From assembly GCA_025464695.1 (NCBI GenBank), contig JAODNQ010000003.1:3046-67045 (forward strand): 64,000 nt of DNA. Direction: 5' to 3'. Source of the DNA: Frankiales bacterium. GTDB taxonomy: Bacteria; Actinomycetota; Actinomycetes; Mycobacteriales; SCTD01. How positions within the stretch are numbered: the stretch's first letter is position 1; every line of letters starts with the position of its first letter. A program made the position numbers and the translations under genes. This document shows positions 1 to 7,505 of the stretch, piece by piece. The notes beneath the pieces were generated by a model that ran no database searches, was not told where the DNA came from, and was given only the letters and a program-made list of their open reading frames with translations.

Positions 1-642
1 GGGAGCCTGCTTGCGGCCGTGCACGAGGCACACGGGCTGCGGCTTCGTCTCGGCGCCAGCGTGGAGTCCTTCGAGGGCGACCAGTCCGTCGAGGCGGTGC
101 GGCTGGCCGACGGCGAGCGGCTCCCCGCTGACATCGTGCTGCTCGCGCTCGGCTCGCTGCCGAACACCGGCTGGCTCGCCGGCTCCGGCGTCACCCTCCA
201 CCGCGGGAGCGTCCGCTGCGACGAGCACTGCTTCGCCGTCGGTACCGAGGACGTGGTGACTGCGGGCGACGTGGCGGCGTTCCCGTACCCCGGGGCCGAC
301 GACCTCGTCAGCGTCGAGCACTGGAGCAACGCCCGGGAGATGGCCGACCACGCTGTCGAGAACCTCCTCGCGGTGCCGGGCGACCGGTCGCCGTACCGGC
401 CGGTACCGACCTTCTGGTCCAACCAGTACGACGTCCAGCTCAAGGCCGTTGGGCTGCTCTCGCTCGCCGACCGGTTCGTCACCGTCGAGGAGGAGACGCG
501 GCGCCCGGCGCTCGTCGTGGAGGCACGTGCGGGCGACAAGGTCGTCGGCGCCGTCCTGGTGAACCGCAACCGGGCCTTCGTCGACTACCAGCGGCGGCTC
601 TCCGAGACCTTGGCGGCGCCGGCGCTGCGGGCAGCGGGGTGA
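1..642 (+). CDS. FAD-dependent ferredoxin/rubredoxin reductase-type oxidoreductase, C-terminal part (5' truncated)
   Basis: The frame is open from base 1 without a convincing start, so the gene begins outside the window; about 213 residues are visible. The seen part includes the end of the NAD-binding domain ([17 protein letters not shown]), the second FAD-contact motif ([11 protein letters not shown]) and a C-terminal reductase domain with [14 protein letters not shown], typical of ferredoxin reductases that feed Rieske oxygenases or P450s. These flavoproteins pass electrons from NAD(P)H to a small iron-sulfur protein in the cytoplasm. It overlaps the next reductase by four bases (GTGA) and a ferredoxin follows, so the three form an electron-transfer operon. 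The partner enzyme is not visible. The family call is firm; the specific partner is inference. Confidence 0.85.
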   Translation, partial: GSLLAAVHEAHGLRLRLGASVESFEGDQSVEAVRLADGERLPADIVLLALGSLPNTGWLAGSGVTLHRGSVRCDEHCFAVGTEDVVTAGDVAAFPYPGADDLVSVEHWSNAREMADHAVENLLAVPGDRSPYRPVPTFWSNQYDVQLKAVGLLSLADRFVTVEEETRRPALVVEARAGDKVVGAVLVNRNRAFVDYQRRLSETLAAPALRAAG

Positions 643-1652
643 CCACGCTCCTGGTGCCGGACAGCGCGGCGGAGGTGGTCGACGTCGACGTGCTCATCGT
701 CGGGGCCGGTCCGACCGGTCTCTACGGGGCGTACTACGCCGGCTTCCGCGGTCTGTCGTGCGCGGTGGTCGATGCGCTCCCGCAGGTCGGCGGCCAGATC
801 AGCGCGCTGTACCCGGAGAAGACCATCTACGACGTCGCGGGCCTGCCCGCGGTCCGCGCGAAGGACCTCGTGTCCGCGCTCGTCGCCCAGGCAGCGCCCT
901 TCGCCCCGCGCCACCTCCTCGGGGAGCAGGCCGTGTCGTACGCCGACCATGGCGACGGCATCGTCGTCGGCACGGCGTCCGGGAGGAAGGTCCACGCCAA
1001 GGCCGTCGTGGTGACGGGTGGGATCGGCACCTTCACGCCCCGACCCCTGCCGGACGGCGCCCGGTGGGTCGGCCGCGGGCTGAGCTACTTCGTGACGGAC
1101 TACGAGGACTACCGCGGCAAGGACGTCGTGGTCGTCGGAGGCGGCGACAGTGCAGTCGACTGGGCCCTGGGCCTGGAGGCCCACACGGCAAGCGTCACGC
1201 TGGTGCACCGCCGCGACGCCTTCCGCGCCCACGCGCACTCGGTCGCGCTCTTGCGCTCCTCGAGCGTCGTCCTGTGCACACCGGCACAGGTGGTCGCGCT
1301 GTCGGGGGGCGATCAGCTCGAGCAGGTGCAGGTGAGGGACACGGACAGCAAGGAGTTGACCGAGCTCCCGGCGCAGGCGGTGGTGGCCGCGCTCGGCTTC
1401 ACGGCCGACATCTCCGCCCTGGAGGGCTGGGGGCTCGACGTGCAGGAGCGCCGGGTCGTCGTCGACACGACCATGGCTACGAGCCTCCCGCGGGTGTTCG
1501 CCGCGGGCGACATCACCGAGTACCCCGGCAAGGTGAGACTCATCAGTGTCGGGTTCGGCGAGGTGGCCACCGCGATCTGCAACGCCGCACTGCTGATCGA
1601 CCCTGCCGCAGACCTGGCTCCCGAGCACTCGACGGAAGGACCGCAAGCATGA
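639..1652 (+). CDS. Ferredoxin--NADP reductase, thioredoxin-reductase-like type
   Basis: 337 residues, the usual length for TrxR-like (YumC type) ferredoxin-NADP reductases. An N-terminal FAD site ([18 protein letters not shown], near residue 19), the family pattern [16 protein letters not shown], a second dinucleotide fold ([15 protein letters not shown], near 164) and the C-terminal flavin contact [13 protein letters not shown] are all seen. The CxxC redox pair of true thioredoxin reductases is absent, as expected for this family. The GTG start overlaps the upstream stop, and the stop overlaps the ferredoxin start (ATGA), so translation is probably coupled. The enzyme is expected to reduce the adjacent ferredoxin with NADPH. 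I infer this pair may supply low-potential electrons to the reductase-family complex encoded on the other strand nearby. Confidence 0.88.
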   Translation: MTTLLVPDSAAEVVDVDVLIVGAGPTGLYGAYYAGFRGLSCAVVDALPQVGGQISALYPEKTIYDVAGLPAVRAKDLVSALVAQAAPFAPRHLLGEQAVSYADHGDGIVVGTASGRKVHAKAVVVTGGIGTFTPRPLPDGARWVGRGLSYFVTDYEDYRGKDVVVVGGGDSAVDWALGLEAHTASVTLVHRRDAFRAHAHSVALLRSSSVVLCTPAQVVALSGGDQLEQVQVRDTDSKELTELPAQAVVAALGFTADISALEGWGLDVQERRVVVDTTMATSLPRVFAAGDITEYPGKVRLISVGFGEVATAICNAALLIDPAADLAPEHSTEGPQA

Positions 1653-1990
1653 CGTTCGTCATCACCAGCACGTGCCTGGACCTGAAGGACATGGCCTGCG
1701 TCGAGGAGTGCCCGGTCGACTGCATCTACGTGGGCGGGCGGAAGCTCTACATCCAGCCCGACGAGTGCATCAACTGCGGCGCTTGTGAGCCGGTGTGCCC
1801 CGTGAACGCCATCTACGCGGCACGGAAGGTGCCGGAGGACCACTTGGCGGACGTGGCCGACAACCGCGCGTTCTTCGCCTCCGTGCTGCCGGGCCGTGAC
1901 GCGCCGCTGGGCTCGCCGGGCGGGGCCGCGCACGTCGGCGAGGTCGACGCCGACACCCCGCGCGTCGCCGGATTGCCGGCGACGGGCTGA
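1649..1990 (+). CDS. fdxA: 7Fe ferredoxin (FdxA type)
   Basis: 113 residues. Cysteines at 9, 17, 21, 25, 40, 43, 46 and 50 fit the [3Fe-4S][4Fe-4S] ferredoxins of actinobacteria: a first CxxxCPxxC block and a second [12 protein letters not shown] block. It is a small cytoplasmic one-electron carrier. The ATG overlaps the stop of the NADP reductase (ATGA), making this reductase the likely donor. The acceptor is not proven; the convergent 2-hydroxyacyl-CoA dehydratase/benzoyl-CoA reductase-type genes, whose activator needs a reduced ferredoxin, are natural candidates. A loose inverted repeat after the stop (GCGGGCA 1991-1997, TGCCCGC 2029-2035) might help termination but is weak. Confidence 0.93.
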   Translation: MTFVITSTCLDLKDMACVEECPVDCIYVGGRKLYIQPDECINCGACEPVCPVNAIYAARKVPEDHLADVADNRAFFASVLPGRDAPLGSPGGAAHVGEVDADTPRVAGLPATG

Positions 1991-2131
1991 GCGGGCAGGG
2001 TCCGCACAACGCAGGTCCTGGCGCCCGGTGCCCGCTTTCGCCGGTCCCGGCGCAGGTCCTCGGCCTGCGCTTCCGCGGGTCGGGCGCGTACGGCCTGACC
2101 TGAAGGGCGTCAGGGCGATCCGGTCAGGGTG

Positions 2132-2539
2132 CTACCGGCGCCCGAGGCGGATCGCGGGCTGGAGCACCTCGGCCCGGCCGTGCACCACGACGGTCCCGCT
2201 CCTGGTCCCCGCGAGCGTGACGGCCACCCGACCGTCCTCGACCGCGTCGTCCGCCGCAGCGCTGGTGAGGACCAGCGTGTCGCCGACCAGCACCGGCGCG
2301 ACGAAGCGGACCTCGAGCTCGACGAGGTTCTCGACCCCGCACCAGTCGGTGATCCAGGCCGCGACGATCCCAGCGGTCATCTGGCCCATCGCGATCGGAG
2401 CGTCGAAGCCTGCCCGCTGTGCCAGTTCGCGGTCGTGGTGCAACGGGTTGAAGTCACCGCACGCGCCCGCGAAGCGCAGGACGTCAACCTGGGTGAGCGG
2501 CCCGAGGACCCGGGTCGCGGGTCCGGTGGCGGTCGTCAT
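2132..2539 (-). CDS. MaoC-like hot-dog dehydratase/hydratase, catalytic-type subunit
   Basis: 135 residues, a single hot-dog domain. The hydratase-2 motif is visible as CGDFNPLHHDRELA, with D29, N31 and H34 as expected catalytic residues. Such proteins hydrate trans-2-enoyl-CoA or analogous thioesters. The start overlaps the end of the upstream MaoC-type gene by four bases. Two-gene hot-dog pairs in actinobacteria normally form one heteromeric hydratase, with this half carrying the catalytic Asp/His. It sits at the end of the minus-strand operon after the GntR regulator, consistent with a hydration step in ring or chain degradation. The substrate is unknown. Confidence 0.85.
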   Translation of the reverse strand: MTTATGPATRVLGPLTQVDVLRFAGACGDFNPLHHDRELAQRAGFDAPIAMGQMTAGIVAAWITDWCGVENLVELEVRFVAPVLVGDTLVLTSAAADDAVEDGRVAVTLAGTRSGTVVVHGRAEVLQPAIRLGRR

Positions 2540-3015
2540 CTGACCTCCTCTGCAGGTGTCTGGCCGCGCTCGATCACGACGTCCTCCTGGGTCGCCACCA
2601 GCTGTCCCTCGCCGTCCAGGAAGTCGGTCTGCAGTGTGAGCAGCCGCAGAGCTCCGCGCGAACCCGTCTTGCGCTCGTCGCGCACGACGCGGCGTGTGCC
2701 GACCACGACGTCACCGACGGTCAGGGGCCGGTGGTAGCGCCAGCGCACCGAGCCGACGACGACGCGGTCGATGTCGAGGCCGAGGTCCGCCACCCACGCC
2801 TGCTGGTCGCGGTGGTGCAGGCTCACCACGACGTACGTCGGGGTCGCCAGCACGTCGGCGTGCCCGCGCGCCGCAGCGACGTCGCGGTCGACGTGGACGG
2901 GATCCTGGGCGAAGGTGGCGCGGGCGAACTCGCGCACCTTGCCGCGCTCGACGTCGAAGTGGACCTCGTCGACCACGTGCTCCACGGCTCGCTCCTCCTG
3001 GGTGTGACCGGGCAT
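2536..3015 (-). CDS. MaoC N-terminal-like (FAS1-type) dehydratase partner subunit
   Basis: 159 residues resembling the N-terminal hot-dog half of double hot-dog hydratases: VREFARATFAQDPVHVD near residue 30 and a following ATPTYVVV stretch. The usual catalytic pattern is changed here (QDPVH instead of GDxNPxH), so this half probably binds substrate and shapes the dimer rather than doing catalysis, as in known heteromeric actinobacterial hydratases. It overlaps the catalytic-type MaoC gene downstream by four bases. It follows the FadR-type regulator gene by about 40 bases. The role in the pathway is inference from context. Confidence 0.8.
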   Translation of the reverse strand: MPGHTQEERAVEHVVDEVHFDVERGKVREFARATFAQDPVHVDRDVAAARGHADVLATPTYVVVSLHHRDQQAWVADLGLDIDRVVVGSVRWRYHRPLTVGDVVVGTRRVVRDERKTGSRGALRLLTLQTDFLDGEGQLVATQEDVVIERGQTPAEEVR

Positions 3016-3057
3016 GCCGGCGCTGCTGGTCTCGCCGGCGCCCGGGAGGCCGTCGAG

Positions 3058-3840
3058 CTACTGCGTCGTCACCTCGATGTCGACCCGGTCCTCGACCAGG
3101 GTGACGGCCGAGGCGTACTCGTGCAGGTGCCGCCGCATCCGACGCACCGCGGCGTCCTCGTCCTGGCTGGTGATGGCACGCGTGACCGCTCGGTGGGCCC
3201 GCGCCGTCGCACGCCGCACGTCGTCGTCGACGAAGTGCTGGTTCTCCGTGGACTGGTAGATCGCCCGCGACAGCGCTGACATGAAGCCGACGAGCAACTC
3301 GTTGTGGCTGGCCTCGGCGACGCTGATGTGCCAGTCGACGTTGGCCTGCAGGAAGTCGCTGAGGGAGGCGCCCGCCCGCTCCATCGAGGAGTTGGCGGCT
3401 TCCATGCGCTCGATGTCCTCGTCGTTGCGCCGACGTGCCGCCAGCTGTGCGAGCACAGGCTCGATGAACTCGCGCGTCTCGAACAGCGCCGACATGCGGA
3501 TGCGACGTCCTTGGATGAACATGCCGACCGAGTTCGCCACCGACTCCTCGCCGGGGAGGCGCACGAACGCCCCGCCTGCTCGGCCGGTCTTGATGCGCAC
3601 GAACCCCTGGGCCTCGAGGATCCGCAGCGCCTCCCGCACGGTGGTCCGGCTCATCTGCGCGTGGGCGACGAGATCGCGCTCCGACGGAAGGGCGGTGCCG
3701 ACGGGGTAGTCGCCCGCGAGGATCCGCTTGCGCAGCGTCGCGGCCAGGACCTCTGGCGCCTTCGGCACGTCGATCGGCTCGAGCCGCACCGACCTGCGGA
3801 CGACCGAGGTCGTGTTGGGGGTGGCCAGGTCCTCAGACAT
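3058..3840 (-). CDS. GntR family (FadR/FCD subfamily) transcriptional regulator
   Basis: 260 residues. A winged helix-turn-helix lies at about residues 29-95 (PSERDLVAHAQMSRTTVREAL, with the GntR signature) and an all-helical FCD ligand domain at about 105-240, with WHISVAEASHNELL and a downstream HLHEYA as likely metal- or ligand-binding positions. FCD regulators sense acyl-CoA or organic acids and bind short palindromes of the form TnGTnnnACnA. Sites of this form (core GGTC-N-GACC) occur beside the operons of this island at 7471, 17900 (one mismatch), 24006 and 25055, and an inverted GGTCTG/CAGACC pair lies upstream of this gene at 3915-3933. I infer that it is the local, probably self-regulating, repressor of the catabolic genes. 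Confidence 0.9.
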   Translation of the reverse strand: MSEDLATPNTTSVVRRSVRLEPIDVPKAPEVLAATLRKRILAGDYPVGTALPSERDLVAHAQMSRTTVREALRILEAQGFVRIKTGRAGGAFVRLPGEESVANSVGMFIQGRRIRMSALFETREFIEPVLAQLAARRRNDEDIERMEAANSSMERAGASLSDFLQANVDWHISVAEASHNELLVGFMSALSRAIYQSTENQHFVDDDVRRATARAHRAVTRAITSQDEDAAVRRMRRHLHEYASAVTLVEDRVDIEVTTQ

Positions 3841-3864
3841 CCGTACCTTCTCCCCCGAGCCGGG

Positions 3865-4797
3865 TCACAGGACGCGGTCGGACGGCTTCGTCAGGGTCAA
3901 GGCGCTCATCTTAAGGTCTGTCCTTCCCAGACCGCACGATGTGCATCCGCCCGCGTGGCCGTGCGCATGCGCGACAGGGAGCTCCTGGGGCGCAGGTCGG
4001 GGCTCGCGGCCGGCGTCCAGGGCCTCCGCGGCCAGCAGCGCTGCCCCGTAGGCACCCGTGGTCTGCGGGTCCTCGGGGACCAGCAGCTGCTCGCCGAGTG
4101 CCTCGGACAGCGCCCTGACGACCGCGGCGTTGCGCGCCACTCCCCCGGTCAGCGCCATGGGCGACTCCTTGCCCACCTGGCCGATGAGCCCGAGCGCCCG
4201 CGCCGCAGCAGCCTTGTGGACAGAGGCGGCGATGTCGGCGGCTGGCTGACCTGCCGCGAGCAGGGCGATCACCTCGGTGATCGCGAACGTCGCGCAGAGG
4301 CTGCTGATGTCGAGGTCGTCGCGGCCCCGGCTCGACAGCTCGTCCAGCTCGGTGATGTCGATCTCGAGCGCGTGGGCCAGGCCTTCGTAGAACCGGCCGG
4401 TCCCGCTGGCGCAGCGGTCGTTCATCGCGAACCGCTCCACCCTCCCCTCGGCGTCGACGTGGATCGCCTTGGTGTCCTGGCCGCCGATGTCGACCACGAG
4501 GCGGACGCCGGGGAACAGGGCGGCGACGCCGCGGCCGTGCGCGCTGATCTCCGTGAAGACGAAGTCGGCCCCGCCGGGCACGAGGCGCCGGCCGTAGCCC
4601 GTAGCGGCGACAGCACGGACGTCAGCCCTGTCGATGCCCGCAGCCGCCAGCGCCTCGTCGATCGCTCGCTGCAGGCCCTTCTTGCTGACGGTCCCGGTCT
4701 CCACTACCGCCGTAGCGACGACGTCGTGCTGCGCGTCGATGACGACGCACTCGGCGGACGTCGACCCCAGGTCGACCCCCACGGTGTAGGTGCTCAT
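3865..4797 (-). CDS. BadF/BadG/BcrA/BcrD-type ATPase; activator of 2-hydroxyacyl-CoA dehydratase / benzoyl-CoA reductase
   Basis: 310 residues of the ASKHA fold. Phosphate-binding GVDLGSTSAECVV starts at residue 7, VVDIGGQDTKAI at about 101 and ALTGGVARN at about 215. C129 (MNDRCASGTGRF) and C168 (ISSLCATFA) match the two cysteines that hold the [4Fe-4S] cluster between subunits of HgdC-type activators. The protein uses ATP to drive an electron into its partner enzyme. The C terminus is odd: a His/Cys-rich tail, HAHGHAGGCTSC (residues 277-288). Start ATG at 4797, 47 bases after the partner subunit. Only one ATPase is encoded here, as in dehydratase systems, whereas class I benzoyl-CoA reductases usually have two. 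Confidence 0.9.
   Translation of the reverse strand: MSTYTVGVDLGSTSAECVVIDAQHDVVATAVVETGTVSKKGLQRAIDEALAAAGIDRADVRAVAATGYGRRLVPGGADFVFTEISAHGRGVAALFPGVRLVVDIGGQDTKAIHVDAEGRVERFAMNDRCASGTGRFYEGLAHALEIDITELDELSSRGRDDLDISSLCATFAITEVIALLAAGQPAADIAASVHKAAAARALGLIGQVGKESPMALTGGVARNAAVVRALSEALGEQLLVPEDPQTTGAYGAALLAAEALDAGREPRPAPQELPVAHAHGHAGGCTSCGLGRTDLKMSALTLTKPSDRVL
3908..3933 (-). promoter_or_regulatory. Candidate internal promoter/operator for the GntR gene
   Basis: Inside the last codons of the ATPase gene, an inverted repeat GGTCTG (3915-3920) / CAGACC (3928-3933) lies next to TAAGAT on the minus strand (3913-3908). The same TAAGAT hexamer is the predicted -10 of the badI-like operon, and GGTCTG/CAGACC is the half-site of the operators found elsewhere in the island. 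It is about 70 bases upstream of the regulator start, fitting autoregulation. No good -35 is seen. Confidence 0.4.
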
Positions 4798-4844
4798 CTG
4801 GACCGCTCCCTCACCTGGTGTGGCTGCACGGACGGGATCTCCGC

Positions 4845-6170
4845 TCAGCCCCGTGCCCGCTTCGCGTCGATCGTCTCCAGCAGCGCCTCGAGCCTCATCT
4901 CCAGGATCTCGTCCTTGTAGAACGCGGCGTCGGCGATGTCGCCCTCGAAGAAGGCCGTGGGCAGCCCGAGCTCGTTCTGGGCCGTGCGGGCGAGCAGGTG
5001 CTGGTGGTTGGTGTAGGCCCGGCAGGTGCGCGAGGCGTGGAAGATGACGCCGTCGATGCCGTACTCGTCGCAGTCCTTGACCATGGCCTGCTTGAGGGTC
5101 TTGAAGCCCTGGCTGTTGGAGCACAGGAGGTAGTGCTGGGCCAGGCCTCGCAGCGGATCCTTGGGGTCGATGAGCTGCGGCTCCTGCCAGAAGTTCTGGT
5201 GGGTGTAGCGGCCGCAGATCACGGCAGCGTCGGCGTTCGCGAACTTCCGCGACAGCCATCCGAGCTTGTTCCAGTTCATGATGCCGTCGAAGTAGAGGCG
5301 GTAGCGCTCGTTCGCCACCCCCGGCACGCCGTCGGCCACGCGCTGGACGACCTCGTCCTTGACGCCCTGGAAGTAGTCGACCAGCCGCTGCTCCGCCGGC
5401 ATGAAGTTGATGTGGGCGATGCTGGCGACCCAGTCCCAGTAGGTGGCGGGAGCCGGGTTCGCCGCGCACAGCGCCATCGCCTCGCGCCGGAGCTCGGAGG
5501 CGGCCTTGATGTAGTACATGATCTCGCTGAGCTTGTCGTAGTCGAACGGCCGGCCGGTCTGGACCTCGACGAACTCGATGAGCTTCTGCAACTGGCTCAC
5601 CACGGAGGAGGTGGCGTCCTCCCACTCCTGGCCGACGAGGTACCCGGCATCGGGCTTGCTGCCGAACATGTACGGCAGCGAGAGTGTGAAGATCGGGACG
5701 TTCTTCCCCAGGATCCGGTAGGACATCTGGTCCCACTGCTGACCGGTGCTGCAGCCCTGGTAGCCGTTGACGAAGAAGTCCGGAGCGGGGAGGCGGCTGG
5801 CGAGCTCACGCTGGTCCACTGCGGTGACCAGGCCGGTCTCCCCCGTGCCCATCGCGTCGGTCAGCACAGCGCAGCCGAGGTGCGTACGGGAGTACGAGCA
5901 CAGCTCGTTGACGTAGCCGTACTCCTCCCCCGCCAGCTGGGCGGGGACCTCGAGGTGTTGCGCCGCGAGCCGGGCCGAGAACGCCTCGCCGTGGCACCAG
6001 GAGATGCCGGCCGCCTGGAACAACGGGTTGAGGGCGTGGCCGTTGTACCAGACCACCTGCGCACCGCGTTCCCGGGCGGAGAACAGCTCGTCCCAGTAGG
6101 CCCCGACCAGCTCGCCCCCCTGGGCCGTCATCGTGAGCCGGTTCGACTTGTTGTCGAGCACCGTCGCCAT
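4845..6170 (-). CDS. 2-hydroxyacyl-CoA dehydratase / benzoyl-CoA reductase family subunit (BcrB/BadE-size)
   Basis: 441 residues of the HgdA/HgdB-BcrB/BcrC family (archerases). Cysteines at 91 (NELCSYSRTHLG), 140 (GYQGCSTGQQW) and 383 (ASRTCRAYTNHQ) are in the places expected for the three ligands of the catalytic [4Fe-4S] cluster; GIDGVIFHASRTC is a family hallmark. These enzymes receive an ATP-activated electron and carry out ketyl-radical chemistry: either water removal from 2-hydroxyacyl-CoA, or Birch-type reduction of an aromatic acyl-CoA. Length matches BcrB/BadE better than HgdB. The start ATG follows the stop of its partner by eight bases. BadH/BadI/BadK-like genes nearby favour ring chemistry, but sequence alone cannot exclude a dehydratase. 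Confidence 0.88.
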   Translation of the reverse strand: MATVLDNKSNRLTMTAQGGELVGAYWDELFSARERGAQVVWYNGHALNPLFQAAGISWCHGEAFSARLAAQHLEVPAQLAGEEYGYVNELCSYSRTHLGCAVLTDAMGTGETGLVTAVDQRELASRLPAPDFFVNGYQGCSTGQQWDQMSYRILGKNVPIFTLSLPYMFGSKPDAGYLVGQEWEDATSSVVSQLQKLIEFVEVQTGRPFDYDKLSEIMYYIKAASELRREAMALCAANPAPATYWDWVASIAHINFMPAEQRLVDYFQGVKDEVVQRVADGVPGVANERYRLYFDGIMNWNKLGWLSRKFANADAAVICGRYTHQNFWQEPQLIDPKDPLRGLAQHYLLCSNSQGFKTLKQAMVKDCDEYGIDGVIFHASRTCRAYTNHQHLLARTAQNELGLPTAFFEGDIADAAFYKDEILEMRLEALLETIDAKRARG

Positions 6171-6178
6171 GCGTGGTC

Positions 6179-7384
6179 CTACCTCTCGCGCAGATCGGAG
6201 CCGTGCGACGGCGTGAGCACCGGGTGGCGCGGCCGTCCGTGCCGTACTTGCTCGAACAGGGCCTCCAGGCGGGTCCGCAGCGTCTCGATCGGCAGGCCCT
6301 CGTGCTCCGTCTCGAGCAGGAGGTGGGGGATGCCCTCGGCGTCGAGCGCCTTGCGCAGCTCCGGCAGGTACAGCATGTGCGGTTCGCAGTACTTCACCAG
6401 CAGCGAGATGACCGCCTCGGCCCCGCTGGCGTGCACGGCCTGCAGCAGGTACGCGTCCCAGTCCGCGTCGGACTGCGCCCGGGTCGGGCACGGCAGGTTC
6501 ACGTTGCGGTCGAGGTACTGGGCGACGAGCGCATCGATCGGCGGACCGAGCTCATCTGCGTCGGTGGAGACGTACCGGGCCCCGGTGAACAGGTCGTCGT
6601 CCACGACGAGGCCCCCGCTGGACTCGACCAGTGCCAGCAGCTCCGGCTTGGGGGCGTGGCAGAAGTGGCCCGACAGGTGCACCCGGACGCGGTCGTCCCG
6701 CGGCTGCTGGGCGACCTCGTCCACCAGCTGCTGGAGCAGCGCGTTGTGCTCCTCGCGCTCCATGACCATGCTCGACTTCACGATCGTCTGCAGCTGCCCC
6801 GCCGTGAGGTAGGCGTTCCCGCTGCGGCGGTCCGCGTAGAGGGCTCGGATGAGCCGGCGACCCCTGTTGAACGTCTGGATGCTGGCGCGCAGCGCGTCCT
6901 CCGTGATCTCCTCCCCCGCGAAGGCGGACAGCTCGTGCTGGAAGTCCAGCATCGTGGTGCGGGCGTCGTCCCGGGTCCAGGGGTCGTTCATGGACGAGAT
7001 GAGCTGGCCGAAGAAGAAGCGGCGCCCGGTCGTGAACTCGCGGATGACGTCTGCCGCACCGATGAGCTGGATGCAGTGGTCGGCCATGAAGAAGCCGTCG
7101 TAGACGTCGAGCCGGCCGTTCGCCACCTGGTCCGTGAGGCTGCGCGAGTACCCGCAGTTGAACTCGCTGATCAGGTTGTTCCCGAGCGTGATGGCCTTGC
7201 GGTCCGCCTGCACGATGACGGGCAGCAGCCCGGCCGCGTGCGCGATCTCGGAGGGGAAGTTCATCGGGAAGGCACCGATCACCCGGCGACCGGTTCTCCC
7301 CTTCCAGCGCTCCACGTAGTCGGTCGGGTCCTCGGCCGCCTGGGCCATGGCCTCGAGCGGCGTCGCCGTCCTGCTCTGCATCAC
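6179..7384 (-). CDS. 2-hydroxyacyl-CoA dehydratase / benzoyl-CoA reductase family subunit (BcrC/BadD-size)
   Basis: 401 residues, the second archerase subunit. Likely cluster cysteines are C77 (EFNCGYSRS), C104 (ADHCIQL) and C333 (LVKYCEPHMLYL). The closing segment from KYCEPH to LLLETEHEG is a strong signature of this family's C-terminal domain. Length is close to BcrC/BadD. GTG at 7384 is directly followed by ATG at 7381; a GGAAGGAG ribosome site fits either, and I kept the longer one. It is the first gene of an operon continuing with the larger subunit, activator, regulator and MaoC pair. A promoter with an operator over its -10 lies about 90 bases upstream. The enzyme is normally oxygen-labile, unusual for an apparent aerobe. 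Confidence 0.88.
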   Translation of the reverse strand: MMQSRTATPLEAMAQAAEDPTDYVERWKGRTGRRVIGAFPMNFPSEIAHAAGLLPVIVQADRKAITLGNNLISEFNCGYSRSLTDQVANGRLDVYDGFFMADHCIQLIGAADVIREFTTGRRFFFGQLISSMNDPWTRDDARTTMLDFQHELSAFAGEEITEDALRASIQTFNRGRRLIRALYADRRSGNAYLTAGQLQTIVKSSMVMEREEHNALLQQLVDEVAQQPRDDRVRVHLSGHFCHAPKPELLALVESSGGLVVDDDLFTGARYVSTDADELGPPIDALVAQYLDRNVNLPCPTRAQSDADWDAYLLQAVHASGAEAVISLLVKYCEPHMLYLPELRKALDAEGIPHLLLETEHEGLPIETLRTRLEALFEQVRHGRPRHPVLTPSHGSDLRER

Positions 7385-7470
7385 CGCGTCTCCTTCCTCT
7401 GCCGCCCCGGCCCCGTAGTACTTGGGAACGGGTGCACGACCTCGAGCTCCGACTGCGCCGGCTGGCCGTC

Positions 7471-7505
7471 GGTCTGACCATAAGACACTACGACTGCCTT
7501 CACAA
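7471..7505 (-). promoter_or_regulatory. Promoter with FadR/GntR-type operator for the reductase-family operon
   Basis: On the minus strand, TTGTGA (7505-7500) and TATGGT (7482-7477) are separated by 17 bases, a good -35/-10 pair. The palindrome GGTCTGACC (7471-7479, inside TGGTCAGACC on the minus strand) covers the -10, a repression geometry. It stands about 90 bases upstream of the first subunit gene. The -35 lies at the stop of the CoA-transferase gene, so the operons are adjacent but separately started. Confidence 0.6.

Noticed and set aside
708..716. GGTCCGACC palindrome in the NADP reductase gene
   Set aside because: Within the conserved GAGPTG codons, so explained by coding.
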